Origin: Bacteroides pyogenes DSM 20611 = JCM 6294
GTDB taxonomy: Bacteria; Bacteroidota; Bacteroidia; Bacteroidales; Bacteroidaceae
DNA: 64,000 nucleotides
NCBI RefSeq assembly: GCF_000428105.1
Contig: NZ_ATZH01000010.1
Location: 1-64,000, forward strand
Reading direction: 5' to 3'
Part shown: piece after piece, positions 1-9,410 of the stretch
Layout: every line of letters begins with the position of its first letter
Position numbering within the stretch: position 1 is the first letter of the stretch
Notes under the pieces: model-generated
What the model saw: only the letters and a program-made list of their open reading frames with translations
Told to the model about the DNA's origin: nothing
Database searches by the model: none
Made by a program: the position numbers and the translations under genes

Positions 1-1
1 A

Positions 2-220
2 AACAATATGAACTACAAACGTTTCAGACATTTTGGAAAGGACAAGGTCTTTATGGACTTTTCCTTCCTGGCCATTGCCTTCAATATAAAAAAGATGTGT
101 GCAAAAATGACAAAAGAAGGCATGGATTGGCTAATTAGGCTGTTTTATGAGCTTACTGCCGCTTTATTTAAGTGCTGGAAACACATAAATCAAAGAAATC
201 TTCAAAATATCGCAGCTTAA
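2..220 (+). mobile_element. C-terminal part of a DDE transposase (IS1182-like), cut by the window edge
   Basis: The frame is open from the first bases of the window to a TAA at 218-220, so this is the end of a longer coding region or a remnant of one. The residues RFRHFGKDKV followed by MDFSFLAIAFNIKKMC resemble the conserved tail of IS1182-type transposases common in Bacteroides (family recognition from memory). The catalytic DDE residues lie outside the window, so intactness cannot be judged. No terminal inverted repeat was identified downstream. The tail is lysine-rich, as is usual for transposases. Confidence 0.6.
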
Positions 221-293
221 AGATAATGAACCGATTTGTATAGCGATGAACAAAAAAGGAAGTGCATCGTGCATTACGACACACCTCCGCTAT

Positions 294-330
294 GGAAACT
301 TTTGTTTCCCACCGGGGAAACTTTTGCTTC
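294..330. repeat. Dispersed palindromic repeat, copy A
   Basis: GGAAACTTTTGTTTCCC (294-310) has arms GGAAAC and GTTTCC, and is followed by a second GGGGAAACTTTTG unit. The same element with 26 of 28 matching bases occurs at 45158-45185. It sits in the 319-base gap between the transposase remnant and pncB. The rest of that gap shows no coding signal; a -7-like TATCTTTA at 495-502 may belong to the pncB promoter. Confidence 0.75.
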
Positions 331-539
331 ACTCTCATGAAACAACATGAAACAACGATTCCCCCATTCCGGATGCTCCGGATATCGGATCGTCCTCATC
401 CCGAATTCAAGCGATCGTAAACAATCGGCAGAAAAGAAAAGCAAGAAAGGTAAAAACTTGGCGGCCGCCCATAGACAGATACGAAGAAAATAATTATCTT
501 TACAGCGTTCAACACTTTAAAGAAAGAAGGAGAAAACGG

Positions 540-1706
540 ATGATTGTGAAGACACTACTGGACACGGACCTTTATAAGTTTACCACTTCGTACGCTTATA
601 TCAAACTGTTTCCTTCCGCCATGGGTACTTTCAGCTTCAACGACCGGAACCGAACCCCATACACAGAAGAATTCTTGCAACAGCTTAAGGCTGAAATCGA
701 AAACTTAAGCCTTATAAGGCTCACGAAGGAAGAACTGGAGTATATGACTCGCAACTGCCGGTTCCTTCCCGGAGTATATTGGGAGTGGCTCTCGTCTTTC
801 CGGTTCGATGCAGACAAAATCGACGTTCATCTGGATGAAAACCGGCACCTGCACATCGAAGTGAGCGATTTTCTCTACAAAGCCACGTTGTACGAAGTGC
901 CTTTGCTTGCCCTTGTTTCCGAAATAAAAAACAGACTCCACGGATATGTAGCCGACATGGACGGCATTCTTCGCAAACTGGCGGACAAAGCGGAGCTTTC
1001 CAACCGCCACGGGATTCGTTTCTCAGAATTCGGCACACGCCGGCGCTTTTCGGCCGATGTGCAAGAGGCGGTCATCAGATACCTCAAAGAGGAAGCCCGG
1101 TATTGCACCGGCACATCCAACTGCCACTTCGCCATGAAGTACGACATGAAAATGATGGGCACGCATCCGCACGAATGGTTCATGTTTCACGGAGCCCAGT
1201 TCGGCTATAAGCATGCCAACTACATGGCTCTTGAAAATTGGGTGAACGTATACGACGGAGACTTGGGGATAGCACTTTCAGACACTTACACGACGGATAT
1301 CTTCCTGAGCAACCTGAGCCGCAAACAAGCCAAACTGTTCGATGGAGTGCGGTGCGACTCGGGCAACGAGTTCGAATTTATCGACAAGCTCGTAGCCCGC
1401 TACCGGGGGTTCGGCATCGATGCCACAACCAAAACAATCGTATTCAGCAACGCGCTCGACTTCAACAAAGCGTTGGAGATTCAGGAGTATTGCCGCGACA
1501 AAATCCGTTGTTCGTTCGGAATCGGGACTAACCTGACGAACGATACGGGATTCAAACCATCGAACATCGTGATGAAACTCACACAATGCAAAATGAATCC
1601 CAATCAGGAATGGAGAGAATGTATCAAACTGTCGGACGATGAAGGAAAACATACGGGCAGTTTGGAAGAGGTACAAACTTTTTTACACGAATTTTCCAGA
1701 ATATAA
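540..1706 (+). CDS. pncB: Nicotinate phosphoribosyltransferase
   Basis: This cytosolic enzyme joins nicotinate to PRPP, with ATP hydrolysis, to give nicotinate mononucleotide, the entry step of Preiss-Handler NAD salvage. The 388-residue length is normal for the bacterial family. Recognisable segments are LLDTDLYKFTTSYAY at the N-terminus, GTHPHEW near residue 207 (the region of the phosphorylated histidine in the family) and FGIGTNLTND near residue 328. The ATG follows an AAGGAG ribosome site about 8 bases upstream. It is probably its own transcription unit, because aroC begins 74 bases downstream behind a separate -7 box. Confidence 0.95.
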   Translation: MIVKTLLDTDLYKFTTSYAYIKLFPSAMGTFSFNDRNRTPYTEEFLQQLKAEIENLSLIRLTKEELEYMTRNCRFLPGVYWEWLSSFRFDADKIDVHLDENRHLHIEVSDFLYKATLYEVPLLALVSEIKNRLHGYVADMDGILRKLADKAELSNRHGIRFSEFGTRRRFSADVQEAVIRYLKEEARYCTGTSNCHFAMKYDMKMMGTHPHEWFMFHGAQFGYKHANYMALENWVNVYDGDLGIALSDTYTTDIFLSNLSRKQAKLFDGVRCDSGNEFEFIDKLVARYRGFGIDATTKTIVFSNALDFNKALEIQEYCRDKIRCSFGIGTNLTNDTGFKPSNIVMKLTQCKMNPNQEWRECIKLSDDEGKHTGSLEEVQTFLHEFSRI

Positions 1707-1780
1707 GCCCCGAAAACACAACTATTCCGGCAATCAGTTTGTTATCTTTGTATACAATAATGTTTTAAAAAGCCACAACT

Positions 1781-2857
1781 ATGTTTAACTCATTTGGGAA
1801 TATTTTTCGACTTACAAGCTTCGGAGAGTCGCATGGGAAAGGAATCGGAGGAGTGATTGACGGGTTCCCTCCAGGCATTACCATCGACGAAGAGTTTGTA
1901 CAACAGGAATTGAACCGGAGACGTCCGGGACAATCGATTCTTACCACAGCGCGCAAAGAGCCCGATCAGGTAGAATTTCTTTCAGGTATTTTTGAAGGAA
2001 AATCAACCGGATGCCCTATTGGTTTTATCGTATGGAACAAAAACCAGCACTCTAACGATTACAACAATCTGAAAGAAGTATACCGCCCTTCGCATGCCGA
2101 CTACACTTATACCGTCAAATATGGCATACGCGATCATCGCGGAGGAGGTCGCTCGTCGGCGCGTGAAACAATTTCGCGTGTCGTAGCCGGAGCATTGGCA
2201 AAACTGGCGCTTCGCCAATTGGGAATCAGTATCACCGCCTACACCTCGCAAGTAGGAGCCATCAAACTGGAAGGAAGCTATTCGGACTATGACCTCGACC
2301 TCATCGAAACTAACGACGTACGCTGCCCCGATCCGGTAAAAGCCAAAGAAATGGCCGATCTTATCTATAAGGTGAAAGGTGAGGGAGACACTATCGGCGG
2401 TACGCTGACGTGCGTCATCAAAGGATGTCCCATCGGATTGGGGCAACCGGTTTTCGGAAAACTTCAGGCCGCTTTGGCCAATGGAATGCTGAGCATCAAC
2501 GCCGCCAAAGCGTTCGAATACGGCATCGGATTCAAAGGAATCAAGATGAAAGGTTCCGAACAGAACGACGTGTTTTACAACAATAAGGGACGAATTGAAA
2601 CGCATACCAACAATTCCGGCGGCATACAGGGAGGCATCAGCAACGGCGAAGACATCTATTTCCGCGTGGTATTCAAGCCGATAGCCACCATATTAATGGA
2701 GCAGGAAACGGTCAACATCGACGGAGTGGACACTACTCTGAAAGCGCGCGGACGACACGACGCATGCGTGCTGCCAAGAGCCGTGCCCATCGTGGAAGCA
2801 ATGGCGGCCATCACTATACTCGACTATTATCTGTTAGACAAAACAACGCAATTATAA
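1781..2857 (+). CDS. aroC: Chorismate synthase
   Basis: Converts 5-enolpyruvylshikimate-3-phosphate to chorismate, the last step of the shikimate pathway, using reduced FMN as a non-consumed cofactor. The family signatures are visible: [18 protein letters not shown] near residue 13, [11 protein letters not shown] near residue 120 and [14 protein letters not shown] near residue 245. The 358-residue length fits the bacterial enzyme. A Bacteroides -7 box TATCTTTG lies at 1743-1750, 31 bases before the ATG, so it may be transcribed separately from pncB. No other aromatic pathway gene is adjacent. Confidence 0.97.
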   Translation: MFNSFGNIFRLTSFGESHGKGIGGVIDGFPPGITIDEEFVQQELNRRRPGQSILTTARKEPDQVEFLSGIFEGKSTGCPIGFIVWNKNQHSNDYNNLKEVYRPSHADYTYTVKYGIRDHRGGGRSSARETISRVVAGALAKLALRQLGISITAYTSQVGAIKLEGSYSDYDLDLIETNDVRCPDPVKAKEMADLIYKVKGEGDTIGGTLTCVIKGCPIGLGQPVFGKLQAALANGMLSINAAKAFEYGIGFKGIKMKGSEQNDVFYNNKGRIETHTNNSGGIQGGISNGEDIYFRVVFKPIATILMEQETVNIDGVDTTLKARGRHDACVLPRAVPIVEAMAAITILDYYLLDKTTQL

Positions 2858-2925
2858 ACAACGGGAAAGCGGTCGGGAAGTCCGCTCCATAAGTTCTCTC
2901 CCGCCGGCTCTCTATAAAACAATCA

Positions 2926-4290
2926 ATGAAAATGAACGAAATTCAGAAATACATCGCAGCAAACGAACCCCGATTCATCGAAGATCTATTCAGCCTTATC
3001 CGTATTCCCAGCATCAGCGCTCTGCCCGAACATCACAGCGATATGCTGGCATGCGCGCAACGCTGGCAAGAGTTATTGCTCGAGGCAGGAGCCGATGAAG
3101 CGACGGTAATGCCGTCGAAAGGCAATCCGATCGTATTCGGACAAAAGATGATAGACCCGCAAGCCAAGACCGTACTGGTGTACGCGCATTACGACGTTAT
3201 GCCCGCCGAGCCTCTGGATTTGTGGAAAAGCCGTCCTTTCGAACCGGAAATAAGAGACGGATACATTTGGGCGCGCGGGGCGGACGATGATAAGGGACAG
3301 TCGTTCATTCAGGTAAAAGCTTTCGAATATCTCGTAAAAAACAACTTGCTGAAGAACAATGTAAAGTTCATCTTCGAAGGAGAAGAGGAAATCGGGTCTC
3401 CGAGCCTCGAAGCATTCTGCGAAGAGCACAAGGAGCTGCTGAAAGCCGACGTTATTCTGGTTTCGGACACCAGCATGCTGGGAGCCGACCTCCCGTCGCT
3501 TACTACGGGATTACGCGGATTGGCTTATTGGGAGATAGAGGTCACCGGTCCGAACCGCGACCTTCATTCTGGACATTTCGGCGGAGCGGTAGCCAATCCC
3601 ATCAACGTGCTCTGTGAAATCATCAGCAAGGTGAAAGACGACGACGGACGAATCACCGTGCCCGGCTTTTACGATGAAGTAGAAGAAGTGCCGCAAGCGG
3701 AAAGGGAGATGATTGCCCGCATTCCTTTCGACGAAAAGAAATACAAAAAATCCATCGGTGTGAAGGCCCTTTCCGGTGAAAAAGGATACAGCACGCTCGA
3801 ACGAAACAGTTGCCGCCCCTCGTTCGACGTTTGCGGCATATGGGGAGGCTATACGGGCGAAGGCTCCAAGACGGTGCTCCCCTCGAAAGCGTACGCCAAA
3901 GTCTCTTGTCGTCTGGTTCCGCATCAAGACCATCACAAAATCTCCCGTATGTTTGCCGACTACATTCTCAGCATCGCCCCCGAAAGCGTGCAGGTAAAAG
4001 TTACCCCGATGCACGGAGGACAAGGCTACGTCTGCCCCATCTCGCTCCCGGCTTATCAGGCGGCGGAAAAAGGATTCGAGATTGCTTTCGGCAAAAAGCC
4101 GCTGGCTGTGAGACGCGGAGGAAGTATTCCCATCATCTCTACGTTCGAACAGGTGCTGGGCATCAAAACCGTACTGATGGGATTCGGTCTCGAATCGGAC
4201 GCCATCCATTCGCCGAACGAGAACTTCTCACTGGATATTTTCCGCAAAGGAATTGAAGCCGTGATAGAGTTTCATTTACACTATCGATAA
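2926..4290 (+). CDS. M20 family metallopeptidase (dipeptidase)
   Basis: A zinc-dependent exopeptidase of the M20 family, most like the carnosinase/DapE-type dipeptidases annotated 'dipeptidase' in Bacteroides. YAHYDVMPAEP near residue 87 carries the first metal histidine and the HxD motif, ADDDKGQ near residue 119 gives the bridging aspartate, and EGEEEIGSPS near residue 150 supplies the catalytic glutamate pair. A dimerisation domain follows, including DLHSGHFGG. No signal peptide is seen, so it should be cytosolic. The start may be this ATG or the one two codons later. The last 22 coding bases and the flanking bases are duplicated twice downstream (see the repeat at 4269-4430). The exact peptide substrate cannot be deduced. 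Confidence 0.9.
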   Translation: MKMNEIQKYIAANEPRFIEDLFSLIRIPSISALPEHHSDMLACAQRWQELLLEAGADEATVMPSKGNPIVFGQKMIDPQAKTVLVYAHYDVMPAEPLDLWKSRPFEPEIRDGYIWARGADDDKGQSFIQVKAFEYLVKNNLLKNNVKFIFEGEEEIGSPSLEAFCEEHKELLKADVILVSDTSMLGADLPSLTTGLRGLAYWEIEVTGPNRDLHSGHFGGAVANPINVLCEIISKVKDDDGRITVPGFYDEVEEVPQAEREMIARIPFDEKKYKKSIGVKALSGEKGYSTLERNSCRPSFDVCGIWGGYTGEGSKTVLPSKAYAKVSCRLVPHQDHHKISRMFADYILSIAPESVQVKVTPMHGGQGYVCPISLPAYQAAEKGFEIAFGKKPLAVRRGGSIPIISTFEQVLGIKTVLMGFGLESDAIHSPNENFSLDIFRKGIEAVIEFHLHYR

Positions 4291-4430
4291 ACAATAAAGA
4301 TGGAACGCCCGCATCGATGAAGAATCTGGGTACGGTTTCATTTACACTACCGATAAACAACAAACCGACCGTATCTTAGGAATGGACGACATCGTTTCAC
4401 GTCTCATTTCCACTACCGGTAAACAACAAA
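4269..4430. repeat. Three 30-base 'echo' copies of the M20 peptidase gene end, period 66
   Basis: Copies lie at 4269-4298 (overlapping the real stop codon), 4335-4364 and 4401-4430. Copies 1 and 2 differ at 2 of 30 positions and copies 2 and 3 at 3 of 30. The two 36-base spacers are unrelated to each other. Each copy can be read as the C-terminal residues FHLHYR or SHFHYR followed by TAA, and most differences would be silent in that frame. The geometry resembles a CRISPR mini-array, but the repeat is a gene end and no cas gene is present. Confidence 0.85.
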
Positions 4431-4432
4431 CT

Positions 4433-6820
4433 TTAGGAGAACGGCTTGCGATACGTACAGCCGTTCCTCCACTCGGAGCAGCCATAGGCTGCTTTTCCTT
4501 TGATAAGGGTTCCTTTGCCGCATTGCGGACAGGGAGTACCTACCCACTCATCATCCGCTTTCGCATTCAGTGCATCGGAAGCGTTTGCTTGTTCAGTTGT
4601 CGTTCCCGAAGCTGTCACGTTGGGAGTCAATACTTGTTCAGTTGTTGCTTTCGGATTCAGCGCATCAGGAACTACCACTTGTTTAGCTGTCGCTTCCGGA
4701 TTATGCACGTCGGGAACAACGACTTGTTCAGTTGTTGCTTTCGAAACCGTTACGTTGGGAGCTGCTGTTTTTTTTCTTACAGTTTTGCCTTTTGTTTCTC
4801 TTTTCTTCTCCCCTAAGGGTGTCGATTTCCGTTCCCGTTTCTTGGTTGTTTCCGCACTCTTGTCTGTTGCATGAGCGGCAGCCTCTTGAATCGTGATCCG
4901 GCGATTCGTATTATCCGACAATACACTCATGACGATCTCCGAAACCATCTGCTTGAGTTCTTCCAAGAACTGGCGGGCATCGTATGTCTTCTTCTCGATC
5001 TCACGCAGCTTTTTCTCCCAGATACCGGTCAGCTCCGCCGACTTCAACAGTTCTTCGCGAATGAGTTGTATCAGTTCCACCCCTGTGGGTGTGGCGATGA
5101 GGTTTTTCCGTTCTTTACGAATATAATTCCGCTTGAACAGCGTTTCGATGATGGCGGCACGCGTGGAAGGACGACCGATTCCGTTCTCTTTCAACGCATC
5201 GCGCAACTCGTCGTTATCCACCAGTTTACCCGCCGTTTCCATCGCCCGGAGCAGAGTAGCTTCCGTGTACGGTCTCGGCGGCTGTGTCCATTTCTCATTC
5301 AAATCGGGCAGATGAGGGCCGCTCTCCCCTTTCACGAAGCGAGGCAGGCTGCGTTCCTCTTCCTGTCCCCCGTCTTGCTCCGTATCCGCTTGCTCATGCC
5401 CTGCGTTTTGTCCGGACTCTCCCCGTCCGTGCCCCACTCCTTGCCCGGATTCTCCCTGCCCGTTCGAAAAAACGACCTTCCATCCGGGATCCAATACTTG
5501 TTTTCCCGTCACCTTGAACTCTATTTCTTCCACCTTTCCCATCACGGTGGTGGTAGCAACCTTGCAGTCGGGATAAAACACGGCGATAAACCGGCGAGCT
5601 ATCAGGTCGAACACCCTGCGCTCCATATCCGTCAGATTCTGCGGATGCACTCCGGTGGGAATGATAGCATGGTGATCGGTCACTTTCGAATTGTCGAACA
5701 CCTTTTTCGACTTCGGAAGTTTCCCCCCCGCCAGCGGCGCCGTCAGCGTCTCATAGTCGCGCAGGCCTTTCAGGATGGCGGGACATTTCGGATAGATGTC
5801 ATCGCTCAGAAACGTGGTATCCACACGCGGATACGTAGCCACCTTCTTTTCATAAAGCGACTGGATGAGTTTCAATGTCTCGTCCGCCGAATAAGCGAAC
5901 TTTTTATTGCACTCCACCTGAAGGGAAGTCAGGTCGAACAAACGCGGAGGGTATTCTTTTCCGTCTTTCTTACTGATGCCGGTCACCGTAAAAGGCAATT
6001 CCCTGATACGTTCCACCAATGCTTCGCCTTCCTCACGTCCGGCGATAGGGTCGATACCGGGATTGTCGATTTTCTTCTTTCCGCCGTTTTTCTCTTCCTC
6101 CGCCGCTATCTCCTCGTCGCTCTTCCGTATCAAAGCCGAAAAGACCGTGTCGCGGTACGTCGTCTTCAACTCCCAATATTGCTTGGGGCGGAAGTTTTCG
6201 ATTTCCAACTGCCTGTTCACGATGAGTGCGAGCGTAGGCGTCTGTACCCTTCCGATGGAAAGTACCTGCCTGTTCTGCCCGTACTTCACGGTGTAAAGCC
6301 TCGTAGCGTTCATCCCCAGCAGCCAGTCGCCCACCGCTCTTGAAAGCCCTGCCTCGTACAAAGACTGAAACTCGTTCTGGTCTTTCAGTTTGGCAAATCC
6401 TTCGCGGATTGCCTCTTCGGTAAGCGAAGAAATCCACAGGCGCTTCACCGGACAGCGCGCGCCCGCCTTTTGCATCACCCAACGCTGAATCAACTCTCCC
6501 TCTTGCCCGGCATCGCCGCAATTGATTATCTCGTCGGCCTGTTGCATCAGGCTCTCGATGATGCGGAACTGCTTCTCGTAAGTGGGGTTGCTGATAAGCT
6601 TGATACCGAAACGGGGCGGAATCATCGGCAGGCTGCCCAAGTTCCACGACTTCCATGTCGGCGTATATTCGTGCGGCTCTTTAAGCGTACAGAGATGACC
6701 GAACGTCCAAGTCACCCGGTATCCGTTTCCTTCGATATATCCCTCCTTCCGGTCGCGGGCGCCGAGCACTTCGGCTATATCACGTGCCACAGAGGGCTTT
6801 TCGGCTATGCAAACTATCAT
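4433..6820 (-). CDS. topB: DNA topoisomerase III (type IA), with repeat-rich linker
   Basis: Relaxes negatively supercoiled DNA and decatenates through a transient single-strand break. The ATG at 6820 was chosen because the toprim domain begins immediately (VCIAEKPSVA); an in-frame extension to 7027 has no family match. GDAGQEGELIQRW near residue 100 is the acidic toprim motif, and YPRVDT near residue 329 carries the predicted catalytic tyrosine. The C-terminus has one four-cysteine zinc ribbon (CPQC...C...C). Two features are unusual: a Gly/Gln/Glu-rich insert (5344-5466) just before the conserved GESGPHLP...PPRPYTEATLLRAMETAGK block, and five 15-residue tandem units before the zinc ribbon. 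A -7 box (TACCTTTG, minus strand) lies at 6855-6862. At 795 residues it is longer than the roughly 650-700 usual for TopB. Confidence 0.93.
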   Translation of the reverse strand: MIVCIAEKPSVARDIAEVLGARDRKEGYIEGNGYRVTWTFGHLCTLKEPHEYTPTWKSWNLGSLPMIPPRFGIKLISNPTYEKQFRIIESLMQQADEIINCGDAGQEGELIQRWVMQKAGARCPVKRLWISSLTEEAIREGFAKLKDQNEFQSLYEAGLSRAVGDWLLGMNATRLYTVKYGQNRQVLSIGRVQTPTLALIVNRQLEIENFRPKQYWELKTTYRDTVFSALIRKSDEEIAAEEEKNGGKKKIDNPGIDPIAGREEGEALVERIRELPFTVTGISKKDGKEYPPRLFDLTSLQVECNKKFAYSADETLKLIQSLYEKKVATYPRVDTTFLSDDIYPKCPAILKGLRDYETLTAPLAGGKLPKSKKVFDNSKVTDHHAIIPTGVHPQNLTDMERRVFDLIARRFIAVFYPDCKVATTTVMGKVEEIEFKVTGKQVLDPGWKVVFSNGQGESGQGVGHGRGESGQNAGHEQADTEQDGGQEEERSLPRFVKGESGPHLPDLNEKWTQPPRPYTEATLLRAMETAGKLVDNDELRDALKENGIGRPSTRAAIIETLFKRNYIRKERKNLIATPTGVELIQLIREELLKSAELTGIWEKKLREIEKKTYDARQFLEELKQMVSEIVMSVLSDNTNRRITIQEAAAHATDKSAETTKKRERKSTPLGEKKRETKGKTVRKKTAAPNVTVSKATTEQVVVPDVHNPEATAKQVVVPDALNPKATTEQVLTPNVTASGTTTEQANASDALNAKADDEWVGTPCPQCGKGTLIKGKAAYGCSEWRNGCTYRKPFS
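4538..4762 (-). repeat. 45-bp tandem repeat (5 units) inside topB
   Basis: Five consecutive 15-codon units encode variants such as VPDALNPKATTEQVL and TPNVTASGTTTEQAN. The last unit (ASDALNAKADDEWVG) is the most diverged and abuts the zinc ribbon. The Pro, Thr, Ala and Gln content suggests a flexible linker. The period is a multiple of three, so copy-number change would keep the frame. Confidence 0.85.
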
Positions 6821-7063
6821 CTTCCTTTCTGTTTTTACTGCTGACTGTCGGTTGCAAAGGTACAAGATTATTTCAGTCCGGCGGCATGAAGCACCAAAAA
6901 ATAGGAACTCGCACCCCCATGTCCGCAAAAAGTTCTCCGCTTGTTTTTTGTCCGCCTGAAAAACAGGATTCGGACAAACACGAAAAAAATCTGGCAAAAA
7001 CTTTCTCTTCCCGAAATCGTACCCCATAGTTTCCCATTCGCTCTGTGTTCGCCGGACAGAAAT

Positions 7064-7114
7064 AAAAAAAGAGCCGTATCCTCACTCGAAGTAGAGCTTG
7101 ATACGACTCTTTTT
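7064..7114 (-). terminator. Rho-independent terminator of mutAB
   Basis: On the minus strand a stem GAGTCGTATC/GATACGGCTC (one G-U pair) is followed by TTTTTTTAT. In the plus-strand reading the same position is a C-A mismatch, so the hairpin favours minus-strand transcripts arriving from mutB. The surrounding gap 6821-7248 otherwise shows only the topB promoter region. Confidence 0.8.
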
Positions 7115-7248
7115 ACATTTTTCAGTTATCGTTTATAACTTTTCGAGGGTAGTTTTAGTCTTAACGTATCCTCTTTTAATCTTCATAAAGGTTCCGGATT
7201 TCAAACTACAAGCCGTTCAAAATCCGAATCCCTCTCCCATAGATGCTT

Positions 7249-9393
7249 TTATTCGTCCATTAGAATCTCCAGAATCTGGCAGGCTGCTTTAGCCACCGGA
7301 GTACCGGGTCCGAAGATGGCAGCCACACCGGCTTTGTACAGGAAATCATAATCCTGTGCAGGGATTACACCACCAGCAATGACAACGATGTCTTCGCGTC
7401 CCAGCTTCTTCAACTCTTCGATAATCTGCGGAACCAGTGTCTTATGTCCGGCAGCCAACGAAGAAACGCCAACCACGTGCACGTCGTTCTCCACCGCTTC
7501 GCGTGCAGCCTCCGCCGGAGTCTGGAACAACGGTCCCATATCCACGTCGAAACCACAGTCGGCATAACCGGTTGCTACAACTTTCGCGCCACGGTCGTGG
7601 CCGTCCTGCCCCATTTTGGCAATCATGATACGAGGCTGACGCCCCTCTTTCTTGGCAAACTTCTCGGTCAGTTCGCACGCGCGCTTGAAATCGCCGTCGT
7701 TTTTACTTTCTGAAGAATACACACCTGATATTGTTCTGATTATTGCTTTATAACGTCCTACCACATCCTCGCAAGCCGAAGATATTTCTCCCAGCGTAGC
7801 GCGCACATGAGCCGCCTCAACCGCCAACTCCAGCAAGTTGCCCTTGCCCGTCTTGACACATTCGGTTATAGCCGCCAGCGCCTTATCCACTTCGGCTTGA
7901 TTACGTCCTTCTTTCAGACGTTTCAAGTTCTCGATCTGTTCCTTACGAACGGCCGTATTGTCCACCTCAAGAATATCGATCGGAGCTTCTTTCTCCAGGC
8001 GATATTTGTTCACACCGACAATGGTTTGCGAGCCGCTATCGATACGTGCCTGCGTGCGTGCGGCCGCTTCTTCGATACGCATCTTCGGCAGACCGGTTTC
8101 GATGGCTTTCGCCATACCGCCCAGCTTCTCGATTTCCTGAATATGCTCCCAGGCTTTATGCGCCAGTTCGTTGGTCAGAGCTTCTACATAGTAAGAACCT
8201 CCCCAAGGATCGACATTCTTGCAGACATACGTTTCTTCCTGAATATAAATCTGCGTATTACGGGCGATACGTGCGGAGAAGTCTGTCGGCAGGGCAATGG
8301 CTTCATCCAGCGCATTGGTGTGCAAAGATTGCGTATGTCCCAGAGCGGCAGCCATCGCCTCGATACAGGTACGGCCTACGTTGTTGAACGGATCCTGCTC
8401 GGTGAGCGACCAGCCCGAAGTCTGCGAGTGTGTACGCAACGCCAGCGATTTGGGGTTTTTCGGATTGAACTGCTTCACAATCTTCGCCCACAACATACGC
8501 GCAGCACGCATCTTGGCTATTTCCATAAAGTGGTTGGTTCCAATGGCCCAGAAGAAAGACAAGCGGGGGGCAAACGCGTCGATGTCGATACCTGCGGCCG
8601 TACCGGCACGGAGATATTCAAGCCCGTCGGACAACGTATAAGCCAGCTCGATATCCGCCGTAGCTCCCGCCTCCTGCATGTGATAACCGGAGATAGAGAT
8701 CGAGTTGAACTTAGGCATCTTCTGCGATGTATATTCGAATATATCCGAAATAATCTTCATCGAGAATGCAGGCGGATAGATATAGGTGTTACGAACCATG
8801 AACTCTTTCAGAATATCGTTCTGAATCGTGCCCGCCATTTCTTCGAGCTTAGCGCCTTGTTCCAGACCGGCGTTGATGTAGAAAGCCATTACCGGAAGCA
8901 CGGCTCCGTTCATTGTCATAGACACGGACATCTTGCTCAAAGGGATACCGTCGAACAAAACTTTCATGTTCTCCAGCGAACAAATAGACACGCCGGCTTT
9001 ACCCACGTCGCCCACCACACGTTCGTGGTCGGGGTCGTATCCGCGGTGAGTAGCCAGGTCGAAAGCCACCGACAGACCTTTCTGTCCGGAAGCCAGATTA
9101 CGGCGATAGAAAGCGTTCGACTCTTCGGCCGTAGAGAATCCGGCATACTGGCGGATGGTCCAGGGACGAAGCGTGTACATTACAGAATACGGACCGCGAA
9201 GATAAGGAGGAATACCGGCAGCATAGTCCAGATGCTCCATGCCTTCCAAATCTTCTTTTGTGTAAACAGGCTTCACTTCAATGTGTTCGGGTGTTTTCCA
9301 ATCTGCGGAAATCCCGTTCGCCTTTTGCCATTCAGCCCCGTTAGCCGGCTGAAATGCGGCATATATATCGATGTTTTTAAAATCTTTTCTCAT
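7249..9393 (-). CDS. mutB: Methylmalonyl-CoA mutase, large (catalytic) subunit
   Basis: Adenosylcobalamin-dependent interconversion of succinyl-CoA and methylmalonyl-CoA, the committed step towards propionate in Bacteroides fermentation. The TIM-barrel substrate domain fills roughly residues 30-560 ([34 protein letters not shown]). The C-terminal B12 domain (about 580-714) holds the cobalt-ligand motif DGHDRGAKV near residue 596. The 714-residue length is standard. It lies 17 bases after mutA on the same strand and is clearly cotranscribed. Propionyl-CoA carboxylase and methylmalonyl-CoA epimerase genes are not in the window. Confidence 0.97.
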   Translation of the reverse strand: MRKDFKNIDIYAAFQPANGAEWQKANGISADWKTPEHIEVKPVYTKEDLEGMEHLDYAAGIPPYLRGPYSVMYTLRPWTIRQYAGFSTAEESNAFYRRNLASGQKGLSVAFDLATHRGYDPDHERVVGDVGKAGVSICSLENMKVLFDGIPLSKMSVSMTMNGAVLPVMAFYINAGLEQGAKLEEMAGTIQNDILKEFMVRNTYIYPPAFSMKIISDIFEYTSQKMPKFNSISISGYHMQEAGATADIELAYTLSDGLEYLRAGTAAGIDIDAFAPRLSFFWAIGTNHFMEIAKMRAARMLWAKIVKQFNPKNPKSLALRTHSQTSGWSLTEQDPFNNVGRTCIEAMAAALGHTQSLHTNALDEAIALPTDFSARIARNTQIYIQEETYVCKNVDPWGGSYYVEALTNELAHKAWEHIQEIEKLGGMAKAIETGLPKMRIEEAAARTQARIDSGSQTIVGVNKYRLEKEAPIDILEVDNTAVRKEQIENLKRLKEGRNQAEVDKALAAITECVKTGKGNLLELAVEAAHVRATLGEISSACEDVVGRYKAIIRTISGVYSSESKNDGDFKRACELTEKFAKKEGRQPRIMIAKMGQDGHDRGAKVVATGYADCGFDVDMGPLFQTPAEAAREAVENDVHVVGVSSLAAGHKTLVPQIIEELKKLGREDIVVIAGGVIPAQDYDFLYKAGVAAIFGPGTPVAKAACQILEILMDE

Positions 9394-9410
9394 CTTGTTG
9401 TCGTTTTTAG

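Noticed and set aside
4269..4430. CRISPR mini-array (30-base repeats, 36-base spacers)
   Set aside because: The first repeat is the coding end of the M20 peptidase, repeats differ at 2 to 3 positions, only three copies exist and no cas gene lies in the window.
4871..6343. 490-codon ORF antisense to topB
   Set aside because: topB carries all type IA topoisomerase motifs on the minus strand; the antisense ORF is a shadow.
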